15,821 nt of DNA from Candidatus Peregrinibacteria bacterium (GTDB lineage: Bacteria; Patescibacteria; Gracilibacteria; UM-FILTER-43-11), in assembly GCA_030620215.1 (NCBI GenBank), contig JAUXFE010000004.1, positions 1 through 15,821 of the forward strand. The letters are read 5' to 3'. The translations under genes were made by a program, and so were the position numbers. Positions 7,615-14,231 of the stretch are shown piece after piece (positions within the stretch are counted from its first letter, which is position 1; every line of letters starts with the position of its first letter). Below the pieces are notes generated by a model, which had not been told where the DNA came from, made no database searches, and saw only the letters and a program-made list of their open reading frames with translations.

Positions 7615-7818
7615 ATGAATGCTGAAATCAATAGAGAACCTACTGTTGAAACCTGTAATCATCATGAAGCTGGCAACTTTCGTGTTATTGGCCGAGATAC
7701 TGATAACATGACACTTCTTATTTCAGATCATATCATTTCTGTTAGAGACGCTAACGAAAAAGGTAAGGATACAATTCGTCGCTTACTGGAAGATCGTCCA
7801 TTGGAAAATACCATGTAA
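7615..7818 (+). CDS. Small uncharacterised protein (67 residues)
   Basis: I do not recognise this protein. The frame is open from a TTG at 7555, but the first ATG is at 7615 and the 20 residues before it are hydrophobic and not protein-like in context, so I start there. It has no membrane segment. The middle, FRVIGRDTDNMTLLISDHII, has alternating hydrophobic residues suggesting beta strands, followed by a charged stretch ending KDTIRRLLEDRPLE that is probably helical. One cysteine lies beside a His pair (ETCNHHE), a possible metal site by inference. It lies between recF and the structured leader of the S1 gene, with its own promoter candidate and no clear Shine-Dalgarno. Moderately likely to be real. 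Confidence 0.55.
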   Translation: MNAEINREPTVETCNHHEAGNFRVIGRDTDNMTLLISDHIISVRDANEKGKDTIRRLLEDRPLENTM

Positions 7819-7826
7819 AAAAGTAT

Positions 7827-7855
7827 TTGACGTTATAAACGAAAAAGAGTAAACT
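7827..7855 (+). promoter_or_regulatory. Sigma70-type promoter candidate for the structured leader and S1 gene
   Basis: TTGACG (7827-7832; 5 of 6), a 17-bp spacer, TAAACT (7850-7855; 4 of 6). The predicted start is near 7862, which is exactly where the first leader hairpin begins. Confidence 0.6.
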
Positions 7856-7861
7856 TCTTCC

Positions 7862-7906
7862 GCAACTAGAGATTTTCGCCTCCAGCAGAGGAAAAGGTCT
7901 CGTTGC
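7862..7906 (+). ncRNA. Leader hairpin 1 of the S1 gene (or start of a small RNA)
   Basis: GCAAC (7862-7866) pairs with GTTGC (7902-7906). Inside, GAGA, TTTTC and CTC on the left pair with TCTC, GAAAA and GAG on the right, with short bulges and the apical loop CAGCA. It sits at the predicted 5' end of the transcript. No known RNA family is recognised. Confidence 0.5.
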
Positions 7907-7922
7907 ACTATTAAAACTAACT

Positions 7923-8047
7923 TATACTCCTACGCTTTAAATAAGATAATGCACCGAAGCTTAAATTATTATTTGGTTTTACAATGCTAAATAATAAAAG
8001 CTACGGAGCATAATACTCTGATTAAAATATTTAAGCGAAGGTGTATA
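7923..8047 (+). ncRNA. Long two-helix structured element upstream of the S1 gene
   Basis: The outer helix pairs TACTCCTACGCTTTAAATA (7925-7943) with 8028-8045: about 16 pairs, a T.T and an A.A mismatch and one bulged T. The inner hairpin runs from TGCACCGAAGCTT (7950-7962) to AAGCTACGGAGCA (7998-8010), continues with TTATTATTTGG (7966-7976) on CTAAATAATAA (7987-7997), and has a 10-nt loop; it has two A.A mismatches and a 3-nt bulge. The element ends 18 bp before the S1 start codon. It could be a regulatory leader or small RNA; the TA steps at both ends also allow a TA-targeting MITE. Confidence 0.55.
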
Positions 8048-8065
8048 TCTGCTAAATTTTTGCGT

Positions 8066-9526
8066 ATGTTTAAAATTATTGACGAAAAACTATCAATGGA
8101 AGACTTACTGGGCGATGGTGAGGGGTTTGAGAAACCCCAGCTCGGTAGTGTTATAGAAGGAACCGTTGTAAGTGTTTCTAAAAATCGCCTTGTTGTTGAT
8201 TTAAATGGTGTTGCCGTTGGTATGGCTTCCGGTCGCGAGACCTCTGATAGCATTGGTACCATTAAAGATCTAAAAGAGGGTGATATTGTAAAAACCGTTG
8301 TTATTGAGGAGGAAAATGAGGATGGAATGGTCGTTCTTTCCCTTAAAAAGGCTTCTCAGGCGACTACATGGGATAAATTTGAGAAGGCTTATAAAGATGG
8401 TGAACTTATTGATGTTTCTATTAATGAGGCTAATAAAGGTGGTTTACTAATAGATGTCGATGGTATTAAGGGTTTTATTCCCGTTTCACAGCTTGCACCT
8501 ATTCACTATCCACGTGTTGAGGATGCAAATGCATCTGAAATTTTAGTCAGGCTTCAAAAGCTTATCGGTTTAAAAATGGGCGTAAAAATTATCAATTTAG
8601 ATCGCTCTACCGGTAAAATGATTCTTTCTGAAAAGGCAGCCGCAGAAACCGATGCAAAGAAATCACTTGGCGGATTGAAAATCGGCACTAAAGTTTCCGG
8701 TAAAGTAAGCGGTGTTGTTAAGTTCGGTATTTTTGTAACTTTTGATGGTCTGGAAGGTCTTGTCCATATTTCCGAAATCGCATGGGGGCATGTTAGCAAT
8801 CCTCATCAATATGCCAAAGTCGGCGATCCTGTTGATGTTGAAATCATCGGTATTGAAGGCGACAAACTCTCACTCAGTATCAAACGTCTCGTACCTGATC
8901 CATGGTCTGAAATCGAGGCTAAATATCCAATTGGTTCAAGGGTAAAAGGTGTTATTAACCGCTTTTCACAATTTGGTGCTTTTGTACAACTTGAAGATGA
9001 TATCAATGGTTTGATCCATCTTTCAGAAATTTCCAGCCAAAAAGTTGAAGATCCTGCTGATTTCCTTTCCGTTGGTGAAGAAGTCGAGGCTGAAGTTATC
9101 AATATAGATCGAGATGAACATCGTATTGGTTTAAGCCTTAAAGTTGTTGAAGCTCCTGAAAAAAAGAAGAAGGTAGTAGCTAAGGCTGAAGCGAAGAAGG
9201 AAGTAGAAGAAAAAACAGTAGAAGAGAAACCTTCCACCAAAGGTGGATCCTCCTCTGGAGGAAAAGCTAAGCCTAAGGCATCTGACAAGGCGGATAAGAA
9301 GGAAAAGGAAGAGAAAGTAGATGATGAGGTAAAAGAAGAACCTAAAGAAGAAAAAGCAGAGGAAGGGGTGAAAGAAGAAAAAGTTTCCGCCAAAGGCGGA
9401 TCCTCCTCTGGCGGAGAAGAGAAAGAGGAAGTAAAAGAGGAAAAGAAAGAAGAAAAAGATAAGAAACCTAAAAAGAAAGCTGCCGCTAAAAAAACTCCTG
9501 CTAAAAAGAAGGCTGCTAAGAAGTAG
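8066..9526 (+). CDS. rpsA: Ribosomal protein bS1-like protein, four S1 domains and a Lys/Glu-rich tail
   Basis: RNA-binding protein of the bS1 family, which in other bacteria binds mRNA on the 30S subunit and helps unfold leaders. The 486 residues contain four S1 (OB-fold) domains at about 25-95, 107-195, 204-273 and 288-361. Domains 3 and 4 are the most canonical (VKFGIFVTFDGLEGLVHISE and FSQFGAFVQLEDDINGLIHL). The last 125 residues are low complexity, alternating acidic and basic, and end in KKAAAKKTPAKKKAAKK, like a histone H1 tail and probably nucleic-acid binding. The tail holds two copies of a palindromic insertion (STKGGSSSGG and SAKGGSSSGG). I start at ATG 8066; a TTG two codons earlier (8060) is possible. 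There is no Shine-Dalgarno. The gene follows a highly structured leader with its own promoter candidate, which suggests control at RNA level. E. coli S1 has six domains, so this is a short form. Confidence 0.9.
   Translation: MFKIIDEKLSMEDLLGDGEGFEKPQLGSVIEGTVVSVSKNRLVVDLNGVAVGMASGRETSDSIGTIKDLKEGDIVKTVVIEEENEDGMVVLSLKKASQATTWDKFEKAYKDGELIDVSINEANKGGLLIDVDGIKGFIPVSQLAPIHYPRVEDANASEILVRLQKLIGLKMGVKIINLDRSTGKMILSEKAAAETDAKKSLGGLKIGTKVSGKVSGVVKFGIFVTFDGLEGLVHISEIAWGHVSNPHQYAKVGDPVDVEIIGIEGDKLSLSIKRLVPDPWSEIEAKYPIGSRVKGVINRFSQFGAFVQLEDDINGLIHLSEISSQKVEDPADFLSVGEEVEAEVINIDRDEHRIGLSLKVVEAPEKKKKVVAKAEAKKEVEEKTVEEKPSTKGGSSSGGKAKPKASDKADKKEKEEKVDDEVKEEPKEEKAEEGVKEEKVSAKGGSSSGGEEKEEVKEEKKEEKDKKPKKKAAAKKTPAKKKAAKK
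9232..9262 (+). repeat. Palindromic motif inside the S1 tail, copy 1
   Basis: Two adjacent hairpins, TCCACC-AAA-GGTGGA (9233-9247) and TCCTCC-TCT-GGAGGA (9248-9262), inside the coding sequence. It encodes STKGGSSSGG in the otherwise Lys/Glu-rich tail. Confidence 0.75.
9385..9415 (+). repeat. Palindromic motif inside the S1 tail, copy 2
   Basis: Second copy 153 bp (51 codons) after the first, with three substitutions over the 31-bp core. The A-T pair of the first hairpin is replaced by G-C (TCCGCC-AAA-GGCGGA), so pairing is kept. The last arm is GGCGGA, which matches TCCGCC instead of TCCTCC. It encodes SAKGGSSSGG. Confidence 0.75.
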
Positions 9527-9528
9527 TA

Positions 9529-9706
9529 TTATTACAAAATTGAAAATAACAAAATTAATTTGTGATTGGTTTTGCTGTAATCAAACAACCCCATCCCGAA
9601 GGCGCGGATTATAATCCGCGCCTTCGGAGGAATTGTTGATTTTTATATTCACCAATTACCATGAGTAATTTTGTTCTGTCTTGGACAGATTGTAATTTTG
9701 TAATAA
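9529..9706. repeat. Nested inverted element between the S1 and helicase genes, GTAAT words
   Basis: Outer perfect 13-bp inverted repeat TTATTACAAAATT (9529-9541) with AATTTTGTAATAA (9694-9706); middle perfect 10-bp pair AACAAAATTA (9548-9557) with TAATTTTGTT (9666-9675); inner pair GTGATTGG (9562-9569) with CCAATTAC (9652-9659), 7 of 8. A 32-bp palindrome sits near the centre. CTGTC-TTG-GACAG (9677-9689) forms a further small hairpin. More TGTAAT words continue to 9742. The element fills most of the 222-bp gap. Confidence 0.7.
9596..9627. repeat. 32-bp perfect palindrome, family copy A
   Basis: Two 16-bp arms with no spacer, the left being CCGAAGGCGCGGATTA. It shares CCGAAGGCG/CGCCTTCGG ends and exact length with 11820-11851 and 12876-12907. 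A T-run (9639-9645) lies 12 bp beyond, so it may also help terminate the S1 transcript, though not as a classic terminator. Confidence 0.9.
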
Positions 9707-9709
9707 AAT
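9682..9709 (+). promoter_or_regulatory. Promoter candidate for the helicase-nuclease gene
   Basis: TGGACA (9682-9687; 5 of 6), a 16-bp spacer, TAAAAT (9704-9709; 5 of 6). It overlaps the right arm of the inverted element and gives a leader of about 33 nt before the TTG start. Confidence 0.45.
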
Positions 9710-9748
9710 GTCTTTGTAATTTTAAATTTTGTAATCTTGTAATAAATA

Positions 9749-12622
9749 TTGAGCGAGCTAAATAAACAACAACAGGAAGCAGTCGAACACAAAGACGGTC
9801 CGATACTTGTAATAGCGGGTGCCGGGACGGGTAAAACACGTGTTATTACTGAGCGAATTGCTTATATTTTAGAACAGAAGTGGTGTGATAATAATCAAAT
9901 TCTTGCACTTACTTTTACCGATAAAGCAGCTGGAGAGATGGAGGAAAGATTGGATACACTTATGCCAATTGGCTATGAGACCATTCAAATCAGCACATTT
10001 CATTCCTTTTGTGAAAAGCTACTTAGACAATTTGGAATAGATATTGGAATCAGCCCCGGTTTTAAGATTTTGGAAGGCGTTAATCAATGGAAATTTATAA
10101 GGGAACATCTTTATGACTTTGATCTGGATTATTATAGACCGCATGGGAATCCGACACGTTTTATAGATGCTTTAATAAGCCATTTTAGCCGTATTAAAGA
10201 GGAAGTAATATCTCCCTCTGATTATTTGTCATTCGCTGTAGAGACGAAGAATACTGCATCTCAGGAGGATGAAAAATTGGAGGCTGAACGTCTGGTTGAA
10301 CTTGCTAATGCCTACAAGAAATATCAGGAGTTGCTGATGGAAAGTTCCTATTTGGATTTTTCCGATCTTCAATTTAAAGTTATTGAATTATTAAATAAAC
10401 GTCCTAATATTCTGGCTCATCTGCAAGAACAATATCGTTATATATTGGTAGATGAATATCAGGATACAAATATTGCCCAGAACCATATTGTGGATAAGTT
10501 GGCGGGCAGATATAAAAATATTATGGTAGTGGGGGATGACGATCAATCAATTTACAAATTCCGTGGTGCGGCTATTTCTAATATCCTACAATTCGAGGAG
10601 AAATATCCTGATTTAAAGAATGTCGTATTAGTCGAGAATTACCGCAGTAATCAAAAGATCCTGGATTTTGCGTATACCAGTATCCAACACAATAATCCGG
10701 ATAGATTGGAGATAAAATCCAAGGTAAATAAAAGAATTCATGCACAGCGCCCGGGCGAAGATGATTCGATTCATCTGGTGCACTCTTCTACGATTGAACA
10801 GGAAGTTGAATATGTGATCGAGGAAATAAAGAAAGCAGAGGTGCCACTTTCGGAGATTGCCATATTATGTCGTGCAAATAGCTACGCTAAGCCATTTATT
10901 GATGCGTTTAAAAGGGAAAATATTCCATATCAATTCTGGTCCGAGAGAGGTTTGTATAACAAAGATGAAGTTAAAGATTTAATTGCCCTGCTTCGAGTTG
11001 TCGCGAATCCAACTGATGACATTAGTTTTTTCCGGGTTCTTAGAATGGAGATTTTTGATATTAAAATGGAAACCATTGCGGAGCTGATCGCTGGTTCCAA
11101 AAAGCTAAACCAGACGATTTGGAGTCAAATTAAGAAATCTGCTGAGTGCAGTAATCTGGCTAGTGTTTTAAGTAAGATCATTGATTTTTCTAAAACTCAT
11201 ACGGTTGGTGAAACGCTGTTTGAATTCACCAAACTTACTGAGCTATATGAATTGTTACTTAAAAAGGGGACTATTGAAGCTGAGGAAAAGATTACCAATA
11301 TCGCCACCTTTTTTGGGAAGATCAATGAATTTGAAAGAAGTAATGATGAAATTACCACAATCGACTTTATTAACTATCTGGATTTAGCCGAGGAAGCAGG
11401 GGAGAATCCAGCTGCTAAGTTTGATGTGGAAGGTGTTGATGGGATTCAAATAACAACAGTTCACGGCGCTAAAGGATTGGAATTTAATACAGTATTTATT
11501 ACAAGTATGGTGAATCTCAGATTCCCGACTATGAACCGTAAAGATGTTATTCCTGTTCCAAATGAATTAGTTTCTGAGATTTTAACGGAAGGGGATTTTC
11601 ATATTGAAGAGGAAAGGCGATTGTTTTATGTGGCTTGTACCAGGGCAAAAGAGAAACTTCATTTGATGCATTCAGATTTTTACAGCTCCAGTAATGCAGC
11701 AAACCCACGGGCTAAAAAGAGATCACGATTTATTGATGAAGTTATTGATGATGTGAATGTGGTGCAGGTTGAGAAAACGGTTGAGGGGGTGGAGAGGTTT
11801 TTGAAACCAACAACCGATCCCGAAGGCGCGATCGGCCAATCGCGCCTTCGGGATACCGATCGTCCTGAGATAACCAGATTCTCTCATTCTGCCCTTAATA
11901 CATTTGAAAGATGCCCAAGGCAGTATGAATATGCAAATATCCTGAAAATTCCTCAGGAAATGAGCGGAGCGGCTAGTTTTGGGTCGTCACTTCACAACAC
12001 TCTTAATGAATTCTACAAGCTCGTAACGCAATCCAAACAGGCAAGTCTGTTTGAAGATTATAAAGAGGATTTATCGATTAAACGACTTTTAGATATCTAC
12101 GAAGATAAATGGATTCCTTATGGTTTTGATTCCAAAGATCATCACGATAGCCTTAAGAAAAGGGGAGGGGAGATACTGGAAAAATTCCATGAGCATTTTA
12201 AAGATGAGGTGAGCCGAATTGAGTTTTTGGAAAAAGGTTTTAAGTTAAAGCTGGGTAAATATACTATTTCCGGTCGTATTGACCGTGCGGATAAATTGGA
12301 AGATGGAACTTTGGAAGTTATCGATTATAAATCCGGTAAATCAAAGTCACAGAAAGATGTGGATAAAGACCAGCAGTTAATGATTTATGCGATGGCTGTA
12401 AATGATTGTTTTTCTCAGCCAGCCAGCAAATTGACGTTGTATTTTTTGGATGAGGATTTGCGGGTTAGTACAGAGCCGAATAGCGGGAAGCTTGAAAAGA
12501 TGAAGGAGAAGATCATTGGTATTGCGGATGAAATAAATCAGTCCGACTTCGCTCCAACACCATCCAAATTCCATTGTTCATTCTGTCCGTACAGAAAGAT
12601 TTGTGATAAGGCGGAATTGTGA
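9749..12622 (+). CDS. UvrD/Rep-family (SF1A) helicase fused to a PD-(D/E)XK Fe-S nuclease
   Basis: DNA helicase and probable exonuclease for repair or recombination, 957 residues. Helicase motifs in order: Q motif LNKQQQEAV (4-12), Walker A GAGTGKT (24-30), Ia LTFTDKAAGEM, Ib STFHSF, II VDEYQDT (about 235-241), III GDDDQSIYKFRG, IV VENYRSNQ, V TTVHGAKGLEF (about 568-578), VI EERRLFYVACTRAKE. The C-terminal part is a RecB/AddB-like nuclease: GRIDRAD with Asp845, then EVIDYKSGK with Asp859 and Lys861. Cys722, Cys943, Cys946 and Cys952 match the C-xn-C-x2-C-x5-C Fe-S clasp of AddB and Cas4. The start must be TTG 9749: an in-frame stop lies at 9740-9742 and the next ATG is beyond Walker A. Residues 691-704 (PEGAIGQSRLRDTD) come from a palindromic insertion in the linker between the two halves. 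This is not a plain UvrD; the role is perhaps AddA/AddB-like, which is inference. Confidence 0.93.
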   Translation: MSELNKQQQEAVEHKDGPILVIAGAGTGKTRVITERIAYILEQKWCDNNQILALTFTDKAAGEMEERLDTLMPIGYETIQISTFHSFCEKLLRQFGIDIGISPGFKILEGVNQWKFIREHLYDFDLDYYRPHGNPTRFIDALISHFSRIKEEVISPSDYLSFAVETKNTASQEDEKLEAERLVELANAYKKYQELLMESSYLDFSDLQFKVIELLNKRPNILAHLQEQYRYILVDEYQDTNIAQNHIVDKLAGRYKNIMVVGDDDQSIYKFRGAAISNILQFEEKYPDLKNVVLVENYRSNQKILDFAYTSIQHNNPDRLEIKSKVNKRIHAQRPGEDDSIHLVHSSTIEQEVEYVIEEIKKAEVPLSEIAILCRANSYAKPFIDAFKRENIPYQFWSERGLYNKDEVKDLIALLRVVANPTDDISFFRVLRMEIFDIKMETIAELIAGSKKLNQTIWSQIKKSAECSNLASVLSKIIDFSKTHTVGETLFEFTKLTELYELLLKKGTIEAEEKITNIATFFGKINEFERSNDEITTIDFINYLDLAEEAGENPAAKFDVEGVDGIQITTVHGAKGLEFNTVFITSMVNLRFPTMNRKDVIPVPNELVSEILTEGDFHIEEERRLFYVACTRAKEKLHLMHSDFYSSSNAANPRAKKRSRFIDEVIDDVNVVQVEKTVEGVERFLKPTTDPEGAIGQSRLRDTDRPEITRFSHSALNTFERCPRQYEYANILKIPQEMSGAASFGSSLHNTLNEFYKLVTQSKQASLFEDYKEDLSIKRLLDIYEDKWIPYGFDSKDHHDSLKKRGGEILEKFHEHFKDEVSRIEFLEKGFKLKLGKYTISGRIDRADKLEDGTLEVIDYKSGKSKSQKDVDKDQQLMIYAMAVNDCFSQPASKLTLYFLDEDLRVSTEPNSGKLEKMKEKIIGIADEINQSDFAPTPSKFHCSFCPYRKICDKAEL
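11820..11851. mobile_element. 32-bp palindromic element inserted in frame in the helicase gene, copy C
   Basis: The 13-bp arms CCGAAGGCGCGAT and ATCGCGCCTTCGG surround CGGCCA; complementarity extends 3 bp further on each side (11817-11854). The 7-bp direct repeat ACCGATC occurs at 11813-11819 and 11855-11861, so removing 42 bp (14 codons) leaves an intact frame reading KPTTDRPEI. It resembles a target-site duplication around a Rickettsia-type palindromic element. Confidence 0.75.
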
Positions 12623-12660
12623 TAAAATTATTTCTTGTTATTTAATAAAAAATTATATTT

Positions 12661-12843
12661 ATGGAATTATCTAATGAAACTATTAGGTCTGCTACTTTTT
12701 TACTAGAAGAGATGGGTGTTGATACTAATAATCAAGAAGTAGTGAATGGATTTCTTGAATCCGTTGCAGAAGTGAGATTAATCAGAAGTCGCTTAGCTAA
12801 TGAAGAGGGAGGAGAAGATTTTTTTGATGAAGTGGAGGATTAG
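12661..12843 (+). CDS. Small acidic uncharacterised protein (60 residues)
   Basis: I do not recognise this protein. It begins 38 bp after the helicase stop, with ATG as first codon. The first 45 residues look alpha-helical (ETIRSATFLLEEMGVD and EVVNGFLESVAEVRLIRSRL) and the last 15 are strongly acidic (NEEGGEDFFDEVED). It has no cysteine and no membrane segment. It might be a small helical partner or antitoxin-like protein, but nothing visible proves that. A weak promoter candidate, TTGTGA (12617-12622) - 18 bp - TTTAAT (12641-12646), overlaps the helicase stop. A palindromic hairpin with a T-run follows 32 bp after the stop, consistent with the end of a transcription unit. Confidence 0.6.
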   Translation: MELSNETIRSATFLLEEMGVDTNNQEVVNGFLESVAEVRLIRSRLANEEGGEDFFDEVED

Positions 12844-12875
12844 ATAAGGTGGAATTATGAAATATATAAATTAAA

Positions 12876-12907
12876 CCGAAGGCGGGATTCGCGAATCCCG
12901 CCTTCGG
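12876..12907 (+). terminator. 32-bp palindrome, family copy B, with T-rich tail (probable terminator)
   Basis: Perfect palindrome with 16-bp arms, the left being CCGAAGGCGGGATTCG. GATTTTTGTTGTTTTTATT follows on the plus strand, so it can act as an intrinsic terminator after the helicase and 60-residue genes. It belongs to the same family as 9596-9627 and 11820-11851. Confidence 0.8.
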
Positions 12908-12928
12908 GATTTTTGTTGTTTTTATTCG

Positions 12929-12957
12929 TTTACTTTCCCCCCAATAATCGATAAGAT
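12929..12957 (+). promoter_or_regulatory. Promoter candidate for rmuC
   Basis: TTTACT (12929-12934), a 17-bp spacer, TAAGAT (12952-12957); each 4 of 6. Predicted leader about 18 nt, with no Shine-Dalgarno. Confidence 0.4.
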
Positions 12958-12981
12958 TACACCTACGTTAACAAAACAAAT

Positions 12982-14139
12982 ATGAATATTCTTTCAATCT
13001 TCATCCTCATCGGAATCGGTGCAGTTTTAGTGCTTGGTTATAAGATATATGAGGGCATGAAGGCACCAAAAGACGACCAATCTTTTAAAATGCTTCAGGA
13101 GCAGTTATTTGAATTGCAGAGAGGAATGAAGACTCAGGATAAGACCATTAATGAGCAGATGAATAAGTCTTCGCAGATTTTATCCGAGTCTCTCCAAAAG
13201 CAATTCGCAGCAAGTCAGAAGATAATTAAAGATGTTACCGATAATGTAAAAGGTGTAACTGAGAAATTGACGAAACTTGATGAAACCAATAAGCAGGTCG
13301 TCGGTTTTGCGGAGCAGATGAAAAGCCTTGAAAACATCCTTAAAAACCCAAAACAGCGTGGTATTCTTGGTGAATTCTTTTTAGAAAATCTTCTTTCACA
13401 ACAGCTTCCACCGGATCATTTTAAAATGCAGTATTCATTTGAAAATGGTGAAACTGTTGATGCTGTTATTTTTGTTCGCGACAACATTATCCCAATTGAT
13501 GCTAAATTCAGCCTTGAAAACTACAATGCAATGATGGAAGTGAAGGATGAAAATGAGCGAATTCTGATTGAAAAAGAATTTAAATCCGACCTGAAAAAGA
13601 GAATCGATGAAACGAGTAAATATGTGCGTCCAAAAGAGGGGACTACTGAATTTGCTTTTATGTTTATTCCAGCTGACGGCGTGTTTTATAACCTGTTAAA
13701 TCAGAAAATCGGTACTTTGGATGTAAATTCACATGATCTGGTTGAATATGCATTTAAAAAGCATGTGATTATGGTTTCTCCGATGACTTTTTACGCTTAT
13801 CTCCAAACTGTAATGCAGGCTCTTAAAGCGTTGACGATTGAGAAGCAAGCGGTTGAGATCCAAAAGAGAGTAGGGGATCTAGGCAGGCATTTAAATGCTT
13901 TTCAGGATCATATTAATAAGGTCGGTAATCATTTATCTACCACTGTTAATGCTTATAACAATGCCGGTAAGGAATATGGAAAGATAGATAAAGACGTTAT
14001 TAAAATAAGTGACGGTAAATCAAAAGTAGATGCGGATATTCCGGTTATAGATAAGCCAAAGTCTTTTGATGATATGAGTTCTGATGTGAAAGTTGAGATT
14101 AAAGGAGTTAAAGAAAAGGATAAAATAGAGCAGGATTAA
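12982..14139 (+). CDS. rmuC: DNA recombination protein RmuC family
   Basis: RmuC proteins limit recombination at inverted repeats in E. coli and are thought to be nucleases related to restriction endonucleases. The 385 residues show an N-terminal membrane helix (about 3-20), a long coiled coil (about 33-115, rich in Gln, Lys and Glu) and the RmuC domain from about 120. Its signatures are NPKQRGILGE, ETVDAVIF with Asp160, PIDAKFSLENY with Asp173 and Lys175 (a PD-(D/E)XK-like D-x-K), EFAFMFIPADGVFYNLL, and HVIMVSPMTFYAYLQTV. A charged, probably disordered tail follows. Length and order are normal for the family. It has its own promoter candidate, and a GGATTAAG inverted array follows its stop. 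Its known link with inverted repeats is notable in this palindrome-rich segment, but no functional link is shown. Confidence 0.95.
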   Translation: MNILSIFILIGIGAVLVLGYKIYEGMKAPKDDQSFKMLQEQLFELQRGMKTQDKTINEQMNKSSQILSESLQKQFAASQKIIKDVTDNVKGVTEKLTKLDETNKQVVGFAEQMKSLENILKNPKQRGILGEFFLENLLSQQLPPDHFKMQYSFENGETVDAVIFVRDNIIPIDAKFSLENYNAMMEVKDENERILIEKEFKSDLKKRIDETSKYVRPKEGTTEFAFMFIPADGVFYNLLNQKIGTLDVNSHDLVEYAFKKHVIMVSPMTFYAYLQTVMQALKALTIEKQAVEIQKRVGDLGRHLNAFQDHINKVGNHLSTTVNAYNNAGKEYGKIDKDVIKISDGKSKVDADIPVIDKPKSFDDMSSDVKVEIKGVKEKDKIEQD

Positions 14140-14147
14140 TTTTCTGG

Positions 14148-14231
14148 AAGGATTAAGAAGTAAGGATTAAGGATTAAGCAGTCTTAAGTCTGATTTTTAG
14201 CTGAATCCTTAAGGCTTAGTCCTTAATCCTT
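14148..14231. repeat. 84-bp inverted array of GGATTAAG words after rmuC
   Basis: Left arm 14148-14179 and right arm 14200-14231 are 32 nt each and complementary at about 26 positions; the outer ten, AAGGATTAAG with CTTAATCCTT, are perfect. The left arm contains GGATTAAG at 14150, 14164 and 14171. It fills the gap from the rmuC stop to the next promoter, whose -35 overlaps its right end. It may slow or stop transcription from rmuC, but has no T-run directly after the stem. Confidence 0.75.

Noticed and set aside
8806..9393. 195-residue open frame on the minus strand opposite the S1 gene
   Set aside because: Its Ser/Phe-rich sequence is the antisense reading of the Lys/Glu-rich S1 tail and S1 domains; the plus-strand frame has clear family motifs.
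9749..12622. TGA reassigned to glycine (code 25)
   Set aside because: The helicase ends naturally at TGA after its Fe-S cysteines, and all conserved genes are uninterrupted under the standard code.
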